DNA from: Clostridium lentum
Lineage (GTDB): Bacteria; Bacillota; Clostridia; Clostridiales; Clostridiaceae
Length of the DNA stretch: 64,000 nt
Assembly (NCBI RefSeq): GCF_014287815.1
Contig: NZ_JACOOQ010000018.1
Span: forward strand, 1-64,000
Reading direction: 5' to 3'
The notes below the pieces were generated by a model that had not been told where the DNA came from, ran no database searches, and saw nothing but the letters and a program-made list of their open reading frames with translations. Below, in pieces: positions 9,847 through 19,098 of the stretch. The number at the start of each line of letters is the position of its first letter. Position 1 is the stretch's first letter. The translations under genes and the position numbers were made by a program.

Positions 9847-11385
9847 ATGATTAAAGTACTTATTGCAGATGACGAAAGATTTACTAGACAAGGTATCCTA
9901 GATATGGTTGACTGGGACAAGCTTAATGTAAGCGAAGTCAAGGAGGCTTATGATGGTATTAATGCTCTAGAAATATTAAAAGATTTTGAACCAAACATAC
10001 TTCTGACAGATGTTCGTATGCCTAGACTAAATGGCATAGATTTAGCATTTAAAACAAGGGAGCTTTATCCTAACTGCATGATACTCTTTATGAGTGGTTA
10101 TTCAGATAAAGAATATTTAAAATCTGCTATTAAGCTAAAAGCTATCAATTATGTTGAAAAACCTATTGAAATTGAAGAGTTGGAGGAAAATTTAAATAAT
10201 GCTATCCTTGAATTTGTAAAAAATACTACTATTCATAATAGCATTGAACATACTATTGCCAATGAAATATCATCTATAGATAATTCTGTAGCAGTTAAAT
10301 CTATAATAAGTTCTTACTTTCCTAAAGATTTCAATGACAAATTAGTTGATGGCCATTATGTAAGCGTTTTAATAAAGATTTACAAAAATATTCCAAACAA
10401 GTATTTGTTTATAGATAAAATTCGTGAAATTATTCATGATTGTGGATTAGAAGGCTTTGTTTCAATGCAAAATGAACAAGATATAGTATTACAGATTTTT
10501 TTCTCAAAGAATATTAAATCAATACATAATTCAAATGTTTTCCAAAGCTTTTTTGCTACTTTAGATGAATATATTAAAAATTATAGCCAATTTTATATAT
10601 TTGTAGGCTCTATTGTTACCAATATGCAGGATATGCATAAATCATATGCATATGCTTCTTCATTAGACACTTTATCCTTTTTTAAAGATTATAATTCAGT
10701 GATTTATTTTGAAGAAATTCCTCATAAAACTTGTGCCACTATTGATTCTAATGCTTATTCAGATTTTAAGAGAAATTTGAATAATGAAGATAAACAAGCT
10801 GTCTTAAATGATATTAATAATATAACATCAGAATTTATGCTTAATTGTGGTACAGACATCAATGAAATAAAAAATGTATATAATAAATTTCTAATGCATA
10901 TATTTAATTTCTGTCATAGCAGAAATATTAATCTTAATAATTCTGTAAATGAAAATACCAACTTTAATGCTATACTGCAATTTAATAATATCTTTGAAAT
11001 AAAGCATTATTTATTAGAAATAATCAAAGATGTATTTTCATGTTTAAAGGAAAAAGATATCTATAATGAGCCAGCATTAAATATAATCAAATATATTAAT
11101 GAACATTATAATAGCTATGACTTGTCTTTAGAAGATATCAGTAAGAATACATTCTTAACACCTGCATATATATGCGTAATCTTCAAAGATTATACTGGAA
11201 AAACTGTTAATAAATATATAACTGAATATAGGATAATACAAGCTAAGGAACTGTTGAAGGATTCAAATATAAAAATGAATGATATTGCTTTAAAGGTTGG
11301 CTATAAAGATGGTAATTATTTTGCAAAGATATTCAAGAAAGAAACAGGCTATACCCCTTCAGAATATAGAAGGAAATTTTTATAA
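9847..11385 (+). CDS. YesN-type response regulator with AraC-family DNA-binding domain
   Basis: The N-terminal receiver domain (about 1-120) has the acidic pair D8/D9, phospho-acceptor D55 (LLTDVRMP), S83 and K105. A long poorly conserved middle region (about 130-400) leads to a C-terminal AraC-type double helix-turn-helix (about 410-512, ending with the KIFKKETGYTPSEYRRKF signature). A GGAGG RBS lies 6 nt upstream. Its stop overlaps the kinase start by 1 nt. As in other YesMN-type pairs next to LplABC transporters, it probably activates the divergent galactan operon when its kinase senses extracellular oligosaccharide. Confidence 0.93.
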   Translation: MIKVLIADDERFTRQGILDMVDWDKLNVSEVKEAYDGINALEILKDFEPNILLTDVRMPRLNGIDLAFKTRELYPNCMILFMSGYSDKEYLKSAIKLKAINYVEKPIEIEELEENLNNAILEFVKNTTIHNSIEHTIANEISSIDNSVAVKSIISSYFPKDFNDKLVDGHYVSVLIKIYKNIPNKYLFIDKIREIIHDCGLEGFVSMQNEQDIVLQIFFSKNIKSIHNSNVFQSFFATLDEYIKNYSQFYIFVGSIVTNMQDMHKSYAYASSLDTLSFFKDYNSVIYFEEIPHKTCATIDSNAYSDFKRNLNNEDKQAVLNDINNITSEFMLNCGTDINEIKNVYNKFLMHIFNFCHSRNINLNNSVNENTNFNAILQFNNIFEIKHYLLEIIKDVFSCLKEKDIYNEPALNIIKYINEHYNSYDLSLEDISKNTFLTPAYICVIFKDYTGKTVNKYITEYRIIQAKELLKDSNIKMNDIALKVGYKDGNYFAKIFKKETGYTPSEYRRKFL

Positions 11386-13151
11386 TGAAATTACCACTGT
11401 TGCATAATATGAAATTATTTAAAAAATTTGTATTAACATATTGTATCCTTTTAATTATACCTGTTTTAATAATTTCTTCTTATGCCTATGCTAATCTTTC
11501 AAATATAATAACTGATAATTTCCTTAACTCAGCCAGTGAATCCTTTGAACAATCATTAGATTATATGAACTATACAGTTTATAAAATTTTTGATACATCT
11601 AACACCATAGTCGTAAACAATACAGTTACTGATATATTAACTCGTGATGTTGAATCTTATGCTTTAACTGATCAGATATATGATTTTTCTAACCTTCAAT
11701 CGTACCTTTGCTCCTTTGAAAATAATCTGGATATAAAAAAAATAAATCTTTATATAAACGATAAATTTATTTATTCCAGCGAAAATGTGAATTTTTTTAA
11801 AGCTAGCTCTTTAGAAAAAACAAAGGCTGAAGATTGTATCGTAAGTACTAATGCAAGATTTATTTGGGGATCAATGTGGTATCTCAATGAAAACACTGTA
11901 AATGATACACTGTTTCTCCTTAAAAGTATCAAGAATCCTGATGATCTTTCAAAGGATATAGGCTTTATTAGGATTAATTTTAGAAAGAGCATAATTCAAG
12001 ATATACTAGATAAAATTAGCCCTCTTGATGATGTTTTCAGCTTTGTAATTAATTCTGATAATAAAATAATAGCATCTTCAAGAGATTTAAAGGACTTATA
12101 TGATAATTCCTCTATAAACTTAGAACTTATAAAAAATGCTGCACAATTATCTAATGAACTTATTACCTTTGATGATGGTAAATTTTATCTGCAAAGTGCT
12201 TCTATAGATAAAACTGATTGGTATATGGTAAATGTACTTTCCAAATCCAGTATATTATCTACTATTAAAATACAGCGTAATTACTTATTTATAATTGTGG
12301 TTTTAACAAGTATAATGGCAATAATATTAGCTGCTTATTTTGTTAAGCTAATTAATAAAAGATTATTCCAAGTTATTGATGGCATGCGTCAAGTTCCCAA
12401 TGGACAATTAAATAAATATATAGAAAATGATAGTTCAGATGAAGTTGGAGAACTTATTGATAATTATAATTATATGATCAGTAAAATGTCTGTACTTATA
12501 GATGAGCAATACAAACTAGGAAAAGAGGTTAAAAATGCAGAGCTAAAAGCATTGCAATCACAAATTAATCCACACTTCCTCTATAATACACTTGATATGA
12601 TTAACTGGATGGCTTATAGAAATATGAATAAAGAAATAAGTATTGCTGTTAAAAACTTAGCTAAGTTTTATAAACTTTCATTAAATAAAGGAAAAGATAT
12701 TGTTACTATAAAAGATGAAGTAGAACATTCTAAGCTTTACGTAAATCTACAGAATATGAGATATGACAATAGAATTACCCTAACAACTAGACTAGATGAA
12801 AACTTAATGAATTGCTCAATTCCTAAAATTACTTTTCAGCCTATAATAGAAAATTCCATTAATCATGGCATACTAGGAAGGGGCATGGAAAAAGGTTCTA
12901 TACTTATCAGTGGCTATATATCTCAAAACAATCTTATAATTCAGATTTCCGATGATGGTATAGGTATTGAAAAGGAAGTGTTACCACTTATATTAAAAGA
13001 AAATAATTTACAGACAAAAGGTAGTGGCTATGGTTTAAAAAATATTAACCAGAGAATTAAAGTACTTTATGGTGAAAGCTACGGCTTATCCTTTACCAGC
13101 AACTATAGCTTTGGTACTACTGTAGAAATAACATTGCCTGTAATAATATAA
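11385..13151 (+). CDS. YesM-type sensor histidine kinase
   Basis: Membrane sensor partner of the preceding regulator (588 aa). TM1 spans about 15-35, an extracellular sensor domain about 36-298, and TM2 about 299-320, followed by a HAMP region. The His_kinase motif has H397 in QSQINPHFLYNT, the arrangement of the LytS/YesM class. The ATPase domain has an N-box (ENSINHG) and a G-box (SDDGIGIE). AAGGAAA lies about 11 nt upstream of the chosen ATG; an internal ATG at codon 9 is an alternative. The signal is unknown; galactan fragments are likely from context. Confidence 0.93.
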   Translation: MKLPLLHNMKLFKKFVLTYCILLIIPVLIISSYAYANLSNIITDNFLNSASESFEQSLDYMNYTVYKIFDTSNTIVVNNTVTDILTRDVESYALTDQIYDFSNLQSYLCSFENNLDIKKINLYINDKFIYSSENVNFFKASSLEKTKAEDCIVSTNARFIWGSMWYLNENTVNDTLFLLKSIKNPDDLSKDIGFIRINFRKSIIQDILDKISPLDDVFSFVINSDNKIIASSRDLKDLYDNSSINLELIKNAAQLSNELITFDDGKFYLQSASIDKTDWYMVNVLSKSSILSTIKIQRNYLFIIVVLTSIMAIILAAYFVKLINKRLFQVIDGMRQVPNGQLNKYIENDSSDEVGELIDNYNYMISKMSVLIDEQYKLGKEVKNAELKALQSQINPHFLYNTLDMINWMAYRNMNKEISIAVKNLAKFYKLSLNKGKDIVTIKDEVEHSKLYVNLQNMRYDNRITLTTRLDENLMNCSIPKITFQPIIENSINHGILGRGMEKGSILISGYISQNNLIIQISDDGIGIEKEVLPLILKENNLQTKGSGYGLKNINQRIKVLYGESYGLSFTSNYSFGTTVEITLPVII

Positions 13152-13173
13152 TTTTTAAAGAAAGGACTATATT

Positions 13174-13857
13174 ATGAGTAAAAATAAAGATTTTTTTGAT
13201 AAACCACTATTCACACTACCAAGTTATCTATTTTGGTTCTTACAAGGAGGTGCCTACTTCTTTATCACTAACATATTGCTAGTTTTATTTATAACAGCAA
13301 CAGCTATTAATCCTGACTCCTTTAACTTAATAATTTTATTTATTTCCTTGATTCCATTAGGACCATCATTATCAGCCTTATCAGCTTCTACTTCTGAAAT
13401 ATTAAGAGAAAAATCAATTTCCTTCTCTTCGTATTTCTTTAAGTCATACAAAGATAATTTTGTAAGTAGCCTAAAACTTTGGCTTATAATACTTTTTCTG
13501 CTATCTCTTATGTTTGTGGATTTTCAATATTTCTTTTTAAACATGCCAAAATATGGCATACATGTTGTATTTGAAATTCTTGCAATATATATAGCTCTTT
13601 TAATCCTATATGCTATTCCAATAAATTCTCGCTTTGAAATGAAAACAAAAGATATATTTATATTGTCATCATATTATATTATTAAAAAACTTCCTATAAC
13701 TATCTTAAAATCTGCAATACTTGTGGGAAGTTTTTACTTAGTATCAAAGACTACATCACTACTTATAATAGTTTTGCCAAGCATAATATCCTTTATTTTT
13801 TCTTTCTATGATAATACTATATTTACTGATATAGAATGTAGTCAGAAAACTGCTTAA
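13174..13857 (+). CDS. DUF624 (YesL-like) membrane protein
   Basis: A 227-residue protein with about five predicted membrane helices, starting 22 nt after the kinase with an AAAGGA RBS. Proteins of this family recur beside LplABC-type sugar transporters and YesMN systems. Their molecular role is unproven. The N-terminal FFDKPLFTLPSYLFWFLQGG fits the family pattern. It is the last gene of the regulator operon, followed by a terminator. Confidence 0.8.
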   Translation: MSKNKDFFDKPLFTLPSYLFWFLQGGAYFFITNILLVLFITATAINPDSFNLIILFISLIPLGPSLSALSASTSEILREKSISFSSYFFKSYKDNFVSSLKLWLIILFLLSLMFVDFQYFFLNMPKYGIHVVFEILAIYIALLILYAIPINSRFEMKTKDIFILSSYYIIKKLPITILKSAILVGSFYLVSKTTSLLIIVLPSIISFIFSFYDNTIFTDIECSQKTA

Positions 13858-13924
13858 ATAGAATTGGGCTATAAAAAAGCCTTTGAAATCAAACAACCAT
13901 ATTAGTAAAAAAATTAATTATACC

Positions 13925-13962
13925 AAAAATCGCTGCAAGTTTAATACCTACAGCGATTTTTT
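13925..13962. terminator. Bidirectional terminator
   Basis: Stem AAAAATCGCTG (13925-13935) with CAGCGATTTTT (13951-13961) and a 15-nt loop. The A and T flanks allow termination of both the DUF624 gene and the convergent exchanger gene. Confidence 0.85.
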
Positions 13963-13974
13963 ACACTTCCCTTT

Positions 13975-14946
13975 TTATACAATCATGAATAACAAGTAAC
14001 TAACTATAATTCCAATAGATGGAATATATAAAATATATTTATTTTTTACTTTATCTTTAATCTTTAATACAGTTAACATTAACATTGTACTGATTATACC
14101 AAATATAACTAAGTTTCTTGTTTGACTTTCTGCAAAATCATAAACTGTTCCACCAATAAATAGCACATCAGATATAAAAATAATTAAGAAATTAAATAAA
14201 TTGCTTCCTACAATATTTCCTACAGATACATTAAAATTGCCAATCTTAACAAGAGAAACACATGATGTAAGTTCTGGAAGCGAAGTTGCAATACCTAATA
14301 ATAAAGCTCCTGCTAAGCTTGCACCTAAATTAAGTCTAGCTGCTATAATATCAGTAACATATGTAATTAATATACTTGATATTACTAATCCAATGCTCAC
14401 TAAAATAAATCTTATAATTATTTGTTTTAATGAAAGTGATGTTGTTACAGCTGTTTCATCTTTAAATTCATCTGCTGTTCCACTATCATCATTGGACATA
14501 GTCTTTACTCCTAATGTATATAATACTAATATTATTATTGAAGTTATTGAAATTGTTACTACTTCAAAATTGACTATATTCAACATATTCAAAGCCACTG
14601 CTACATATATAGCAAGTGTAACCCATGCAGTATAGCTATGACTTTTAGATATATTAGACTTTTTAAAGTTGCTTGTCCATAAAATAATAAGCATTGCTAT
14701 AATGGTCATATTAAATAAATTGCTTCCTAAAATATTTCCCAAAGAAAGCCCAGGATTCTTTAACCATACTGTTGATGATAAACTTGTTAATAATTCTGGA
14801 AGTGATGTTACTGCTGATAACAAAACCCCACCTATAAATGCCCCTGATAATTTGGTGTTCTTATCTAATAAATCAACATATACAGATGCCTTAATAGATA
14901 ATAATACTACAGCTATTGCTAGCGCTAAGTAAATTAAATAAATCAT
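13975..14946 (-). CDS. CaCA-family cation exchanger (YrbG-like)
   Basis: Membrane antiporter of 323 aa with two homologous halves. Each half has an alpha-repeat: SAVTSLPELLTSLSS with GNILGSNLFN, and GIATSLPELTSCVS with GNIVGSNLFN. This is the signature of Na+/Ca2+ or H+/Ca2+ exchangers. The start at 14946 is fixed by GGAGGG 6 nt upstream; the 22-codon longer frame runs into the terminator hairpin. A yybP-ykoY Mn2+ riboswitch precedes it, so export of Mn2+, or of Ca2+ together with Mn2+, is the likely role. Ion specificity cannot be read from the sequence. Confidence 0.9.
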   Translation of the reverse strand: MIYLIYLALAIAVVLLSIKASVYVDLLDKNTKLSGAFIGGVLLSAVTSLPELLTSLSSTVWLKNPGLSLGNILGSNLFNMTIIAMLIILWTSNFKKSNISKSHSYTAWVTLAIYVAVALNMLNIVNFEVVTISITSIIILVLYTLGVKTMSNDDSGTADEFKDETAVTTSLSLKQIIIRFILVSIGLVISSILITYVTDIIAARLNLGASLAGALLLGIATSLPELTSCVSLVKIGNFNVSVGNIVGSNLFNFLIIFISDVLFIGGTVYDFAESQTRNLVIFGIISTMLMLTVLKIKDKVKNKYILYIPSIGIIVSYLLFMIV

Positions 14947-14973
14947 ATAAATCCCTCCATTGCTTTGTCCCGC

Positions 14974-15030
14974 AAAAAAAACGAGACTTACAGATAGCAT
15001 GTCTCTAAACATACTATCTGTAAGTCTCGT
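14974..15030 (-). terminator. Riboswitch-controlled terminator
   Basis: On the minus strand a 17-bp stem (15014-15030 with 14981-14997) has a 16-nt loop and is followed by a run of eight T, immediately before the exchanger's RBS. Its 5' arm contains the TACAGA that also closes helix P1 of the upstream aptamer, so the two structures are mutually exclusive. Confidence 0.85.
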
Positions 15031-15115
15031 TATTTAAGATAATACCAGACCATAAAGGCCATGATTGTTGATATTATCACAGTAATTCACTGCTAACTAC
15101 TCCCCTACAGAACTT
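15015..15115 (-). promoter_or_regulatory. yybP-ykoY (Mn2+) riboswitch aptamer
   Basis: The minus-strand leader holds TCTGTA followed by the conserved GGGGAGTAG. After about 65 nt of paired arms it reaches ACGAGACT followed by TACAGA. TCTGTA/TACAGA forms P1, and GGGGAGTAG and ACGAGAC match the conserved segments of the yybP-ykoY class, known as Mn2+ sensors. Ligand-stabilised P1 would sequester the terminator's 5' arm, giving an ON switch. Recognised by eye, not by covariance search. Confidence 0.8.
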
Positions 15116-15166
15116 ATTATATTGATTATATACTTAAAAGAATATAATTTCAAGGAGTTTTTTATT

Positions 15167-16237
15167 TTATTTCATCTTATCTAAAAGATATTTTCTATTA
15201 TTTATTACACTGCTATGATTAGGTACATATCTGGCTGCTAGTTCATTATATTCATTTGCTTTATTAAAATCACTTATCTTGCTATAACACACACATAATT
15301 GAAGAGCCGGTACCCACGTATACATAGCACTATTAACTAAGTTCAAACTTCCTGGTTTTGGTGGATTGTTTATGGCATTCTCATACCAAAAAACTGCTAT
15401 TTCATATTTTTCCTTTTCATAAAATGTATAACCAATTCTACAGCAGAGATCACTAGATGGAATATCATACTGTAACCCCTTAAACAAATACTCTTCTTCC
15501 TTATCCTTATAGCCAATAAATCCATAGCATTCTGAAATCTTTATAAGAGCCTGTTTTATATCTTCAATCCACCCCTTTTCTGTATCTATAAAATCATTAT
15601 ATGCTTTTATAGCTTCCAAATAGTATTCATTATCATAAAGCTCATTACCATAATAAAATAAATCTCGTGGTGAAAATTCTTCATTTTTAAGTATCATCTT
15701 ACGAAATATTTTTAAATTTCTATCGGTATATTCCTTATCTTTTAAATGCTTTACAGCAATATCTGCATTTAAAGTATTTCCATAAACCTCTAAATATTCA
15801 TGAACCTTTCCTATCCAAATATAATTATTTTCTCTTTTTACTATCCTATTTCGCCTCAAAGAAACTATTGGATTATTATTCTCATCTATTGATAATACAT
15901 ACGGCATTGATACTGCATCTACATTTCCATTCAAACTTTTCTTCAATAACTTTAGCTTCCGCTGATCTTCTTTTTCCAAAACATCATCGGCATCCAACCA
16001 TAATATATAATCCATCCTTGCCTTGCTAAAAGCGAAGTTTCGAGCCTCTGCAAAATCATCTTGCCAAGGAAAATCATAAATATCTGCTTTATATTTTTTC
16101 ACCTTATCTTTGGTACTATCTTGTGAACCAGTATCTACTATAATTATCTCATCTACTATATCAATTACTGTATTAAGACACCTCTCTATAACCTTTTCTT
16201 CATCTTTTACAATCATACATAAACTTATAGTACTCAT
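15167..16237 (-). CDS. GT2 glycosyltransferase with C-terminal TPR-like repeats
   Basis: A 356-residue cytoplasmic protein. Its N-terminal GT-A fold starts with ISLCMIVKDEE, has IIIVDTGSQDSTKD for nucleotide-sugar binding and carries the metal-binding DxD as LWLDADD (about residues 83-89). The C-terminal half (about 190-350) has TPR-like helical repeats. This architecture is common in Firmicutes enzymes that glycosylate peptides or proteins. It is divergent from the collagen-like protein at 16422, whose many threonines make it a plausible acceptor. In C. difficile, sgtA next to bclA3 is a known precedent. The link here is inferred. Confidence 0.85.
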   Translation of the reverse strand: MSTISLCMIVKDEEKVIERCLNTVIDIVDEIIIVDTGSQDSTKDKVKKYKADIYDFPWQDDFAEARNFAFSKARMDYILWLDADDVLEKEDQRKLKLLKKSLNGNVDAVSMPYVLSIDENNNPIVSLRRNRIVKRENNYIWIGKVHEYLEVYGNTLNADIAVKHLKDKEYTDRNLKIFRKMILKNEEFSPRDLFYYGNELYDNEYYLEAIKAYNDFIDTEKGWIEDIKQALIKISECYGFIGYKDKEEEYLFKGLQYDIPSSDLCCRIGYTFYEKEKYEIAVFWYENAINNPPKPGSLNLVNSAMYTWVPALQLCVCYSKISDFNKANEYNELAARYVPNHSSVINNRKYLLDKMK

Positions 16238-16421
16238 TGATACCTCTTAAAATCTTTCTTTCACTATCATATTAATTTTAAGTTTATCTTTTTGTTACTT
16301 AAGTATAATAATATGTTTTATTTATCTCCAAGTCTATTTTGCTCGAACCTAATTAAATTAAAATTCATATTATGATATTGAGTTAAACTAAATTACTTTT
16401 AGATTAAGGAGTTGATTAACA

Positions 16422-17705
16422 TTGAAAAAAGGAATAAAAATAGCTTCAACTGGAAGCACCTATATTGCTAGTGGAACACCTGACAGTAATTTTTCTTCAT
16501 CTTCCAGCTTGCTAGTAGGAAATTTATCTTCTTGTTGTCCAGCCGCAAATGAATATAGATCTATAATTAGTTTTGACTTAACTAATTTTTCATACCCAAT
16601 AAATATGGCTGTACTTTATTTATATGTAGAAAATATTCAGTCTACTACAGACTGTAATCTCTCTATATCAATAAGTAATAATACAACTACTGTAGATACA
16701 GACACTGTAACTTGGAATACTGCACCTGCAGTAGATTATTATTCTACACTTAACTATAAATTGCTTACATCTGATATAGGGTACTATATAAAGTTAGATG
16801 TTACACCAATAGTTAGATGTTGGCAATGTACTACTGGTGTAAAGAGCATCACTTTAAGTTCTAACAGCATCATAAACCGTGCTCCTCTTATTACTATTGC
16901 ATCTACAAACTCTTGTAATCCACCAGTGTTAGCAATTGCTCCTGTAAAGTGCTGCAACCCTGACCCTTGTTGCAACGGTTATAATCCATTTCCTTGTTCA
17001 TTCCCACCATGTTGTCCTTGCCCAACAGGAACAACAAACCCAAGTGGTGCATGTACACCTGCAAACTTTGATCCTGCTTTAGCATCTTTCTACTCTGCTG
17101 GACAAGTTATTAGATATAATAATCAGCTATATCTAGTAAATGCTAACAATCCTCAAGGAATCCCTGGAATCTCTGCTGACTTCACATTATTAAGTTCAAC
17201 TGGAACTACTGGACCTCAGGGGCCTACTGGTGCTACCGGACCTCAAGGTCCTACTGGTCCTCAAGGCCCTACTGGTGTCACAGGTACTGTTTCAAGTGCC
17301 TATGGAACATTTACAAGCACAGGAGGAAGTACACCATTAAGCACAACTGCTGCTCCTATAATTCTTACTACTACTAATGTTGCTTCTAACATGTCACTAA
17401 ATCCAACCACTGGAACAGTAACACTATCAGAACCTGGAACTTATAAAATAACTTATGTTGTAGTACCTTCTGCTACAGTTCCAATAGTTACTGTTGGCTT
17501 AAGTTATAATGATTCAACTACACCTTCAGCTGCATCAACTTCTACAATAAATACAAGTACAAATCCTAATGTGCCAATAGTTGGTCAAGAAGTATATACA
17601 ACAACTACAGCTGGCACAACTGTAAGAATTATTGCAACTGGCGCAGATCCAGGTTCCTTAGATTATAGTAATGCTAATTTATCAATAATTAAAGTAAGTA
17701 ATTAG
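16422..17705 (+). CDS. Collagen-like BclA-type surface protein with DNRLRE domain
   Basis: 427 aa from a TTG start, with AAGGAG 10 nt upstream. Regions in order: a DNRLRE-like beta-sandwich (about 8-160, with TVTWNTAPAVDYYST); a Cys/Pro-rich linker (about 165-211) with more than ten cysteines; a short segment of carbohydrate-binding type (about 215-258, VIRYNNQLYLV); nine Gly-X-Y triplets rich in GPQ/GPT (about 261-287); and a BclA-C-like trimeric jelly-roll tail (about 290-427). There is no signal peptide, typical of spore-coat or exosporium proteins made in the mother cell. A weak sigma-K-like CATATTATG lies about 50 nt upstream. A role on the spore surface is inferred from the architecture. 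Confidence 0.8.
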   Translation: MKKGIKIASTGSTYIASGTPDSNFSSSSSLLVGNLSSCCPAANEYRSIISFDLTNFSYPINMAVLYLYVENIQSTTDCNLSISISNNTTTVDTDTVTWNTAPAVDYYSTLNYKLLTSDIGYYIKLDVTPIVRCWQCTTGVKSITLSSNSIINRAPLITIASTNSCNPPVLAIAPVKCCNPDPCCNGYNPFPCSFPPCCPCPTGTTNPSGACTPANFDPALASFYSAGQVIRYNNQLYLVNANNPQGIPGISADFTLLSSTGTTGPQGPTGATGPQGPTGPQGPTGVTGTVSSAYGTFTSTGGSTPLSTTAAPIILTTTNVASNMSLNPTTGTVTLSEPGTYKITYVVVPSATVPIVTVGLSYNDSTTPSAASTSTINTSTNPNVPIVGQEVYTTTTAGTTVRIIATGADPGSLDYSNANLSIIKVSN

Positions 17706-17731
17706 ACAATTGATTATTTCTAGTAGATAAT

Positions 17732-17765
17732 AAAAATCAGCTATTTAACCTAATAGCTGATTTTT
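17732..17765. terminator. Bidirectional terminator
   Basis: A perfect 14-bp stem, AAAAATCAGCTATT with AATAGCTGATTTTT, around a 6-nt loop. It lies between the convergent collagen-like gene and the radical SAM gene. Confidence 0.9.
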
Positions 17766-17778
17766 ATATTTAAAAAAA

Positions 17779-18468
17779 TTAATCTCCTACACCAAAATCA
17801 GTGTTATTATATAACACTTCTATATATTGATAATCCTCTAGATACTTAAAATTATCAGTAAACCACTGTACAAGCTCTTCATCTCTTTTTACATCAGTGG
17901 TATTATTAATAAATACATTTATTGTGACATACTTAAAGTTCTCTAAAACAAGATTTATATCTCGCTTTATCATTTCCTTTGTCTGCCCCTTAATTCCTAC
18001 AAGAAGGCATACAGATTGAAAACTTTCTTTCACTTCATCTACAGTTTTAAAATTAGCATTTTTATTTAATACTAAATTTCTAAAGCTATTATCAAAAGTC
18101 TCTACGCCAATCTTAAAAATTATTTCAATACCAAAGAAATCTCTCATTTCTTGTAACCTATTTTTATAACACCAATGGCTTTCCAAAAATAATTTTTTTA
18201 TCTTCTTTTCAACAACTATCTTCTTAATATACTCTAAGCTCTCTCTTGGTATTTCAAAGCAACTTCCAGAATTAATTACCTCCAAAACCCCAAATTCTCC
18301 TGTTATATTATTCAGTACTTCCTTATTAAGTTTATTTATTTCTGCTATATTATCATCATTATCATCAATGTAATCACAAAAAGCACATTTACCCCAAATA
18401 CAAGGTAGTGCCTTAAGCAACACTATTTCTCTTAAATTCTTATTAATTACCTTACTATATCTATCCAT
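17779..18468 (-). CDS. queL: Radical SAM protein, probable queuine lyase (QueL-like)
   Basis: A 229-residue protein with a cysteine cluster near the N-terminus (LPCIWGKCAFCDY: C23, C28, C31). This fits a [4Fe-4S]/SAM site, but the spacing is CX4CX2C rather than the classic CX3CX2C. It follows an ECF S component by 7 nt, with its RBS overlapping that gene's end, and a preQ1-I riboswitch precedes both. Gut clostridia are known to make preQ1 from queuine with a small radical SAM lyase (QueL) supplied by an ECF transporter. The context, size and fold fit that enzyme. The queuine assignment rests mostly on the riboswitch. Confidence 0.68.
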   Translation of the reverse strand: MDRYSKVINKNLREIVLLKALPCIWGKCAFCDYIDDNDDNIAEINKLNKEVLNNITGEFGVLEVINSGSCFEIPRESLEYIKKIVVEKKIKKLFLESHWCYKNRLQEMRDFFGIEIIFKIGVETFDNSFRNLVLNKNANFKTVDEVKESFQSVCLLVGIKGQTKEMIKRDINLVLENFKYVTINVFINNTTDVKRDEELVQWFTDNFKYLEDYQYIEVLYNNTDFGVGD

Positions 18469-18475
18469 ATTTCAC

Positions 18476-19033
18476 CTAAACTGCTGTAATTTTATTTTTT
18501 ATATCTCTTGGAATCACTTTTATAGCTGCTAATACTAAATAAACAATCAATATCTTATCTAAAAGATCCGTTACTATTTGTGTTAAAAATACACCAAGCA
18601 CCATACTAATACCATTATTTCCTAATATCCCCACAATAATAGCACTACCTGCTGAAGTAACTCCACCAAAAACATAAGCTGCTATACATGCTGAAACAAA
18701 AGATACTGGTATAGCCATTAAAATTATACCTAAAATACTTTTCTTACCATTGAATAATCCCCTTCTATAAAATATTCCTGAACATAAAGCAATTATTATT
18801 TGAGCTGGAATAAAGTATAAGGCACATGGATCAAAAGTTATATAATTTACTATATATGATACCACTCCTGTTAATATTGCAGGTACAACTCCAAATAAGA
18901 ACCCTACAAGAACTGTACCAATTGAATCAAAATATATAGGTAATTTTAAAGAAATTGCAATAAGTCCTCCAATAAAATTTAATGCTATAGCTAACGCCAT
19001 AATAGTTATTTTCAATGTATTATTATTTCTCAT
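18476..19033 (-). CDS. qrtT: ECF transporter S component, probable queuine/preQ transporter (QrtT-like)
   Basis: A 185-residue integral membrane protein of about six helices, typical of the substrate-binding subunit of energy-coupling-factor importers. It would use shared EcfA/EcfA'/EcfT subunits encoded elsewhere. Motifs such as GLIAISLKLPIYFDSIGT and FIPAQIIIALCSG fit this fold. It is the first gene after a preQ1-I riboswitch and an intrinsic terminator, with AAAGGAG upstream of the ATG. The ligand is inferred to be queuine or a preQ base, from the riboswitch and the downstream QueL-like gene. Confidence 0.7.
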   Translation of the reverse strand: MRNNNTLKITIMALAIALNFIGGLIAISLKLPIYFDSIGTVLVGFLFGVVPAILTGVVSYIVNYITFDPCALYFIPAQIIIALCSGIFYRRGLFNGKKSILGIILMAIPVSFVSACIAAYVFGGVTSAGSAIIVGILGNNGISMVLGVFLTQIVTDLLDKILIVYLVLAAIKVIPRDIKNKITAV

Positions 19034-19098
19034 AAAAAACTCCTTTCAAACTCCATATTTACAATTTTCTAAAATTATATTAATCCCTTCCTTTCTAC

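Noticed and set aside
14947..15012. 22-codon N-terminal extension of the exchanger
   Set aside because: It lies in the riboswitch terminator; GGAGGG marks the start at 14946.
17202..17282. Short tandem DNA repeat or CRISPR-like array
   Set aside because: The 9-bp periodicity is explained by the in-frame Gly-X-Y collagen codons.
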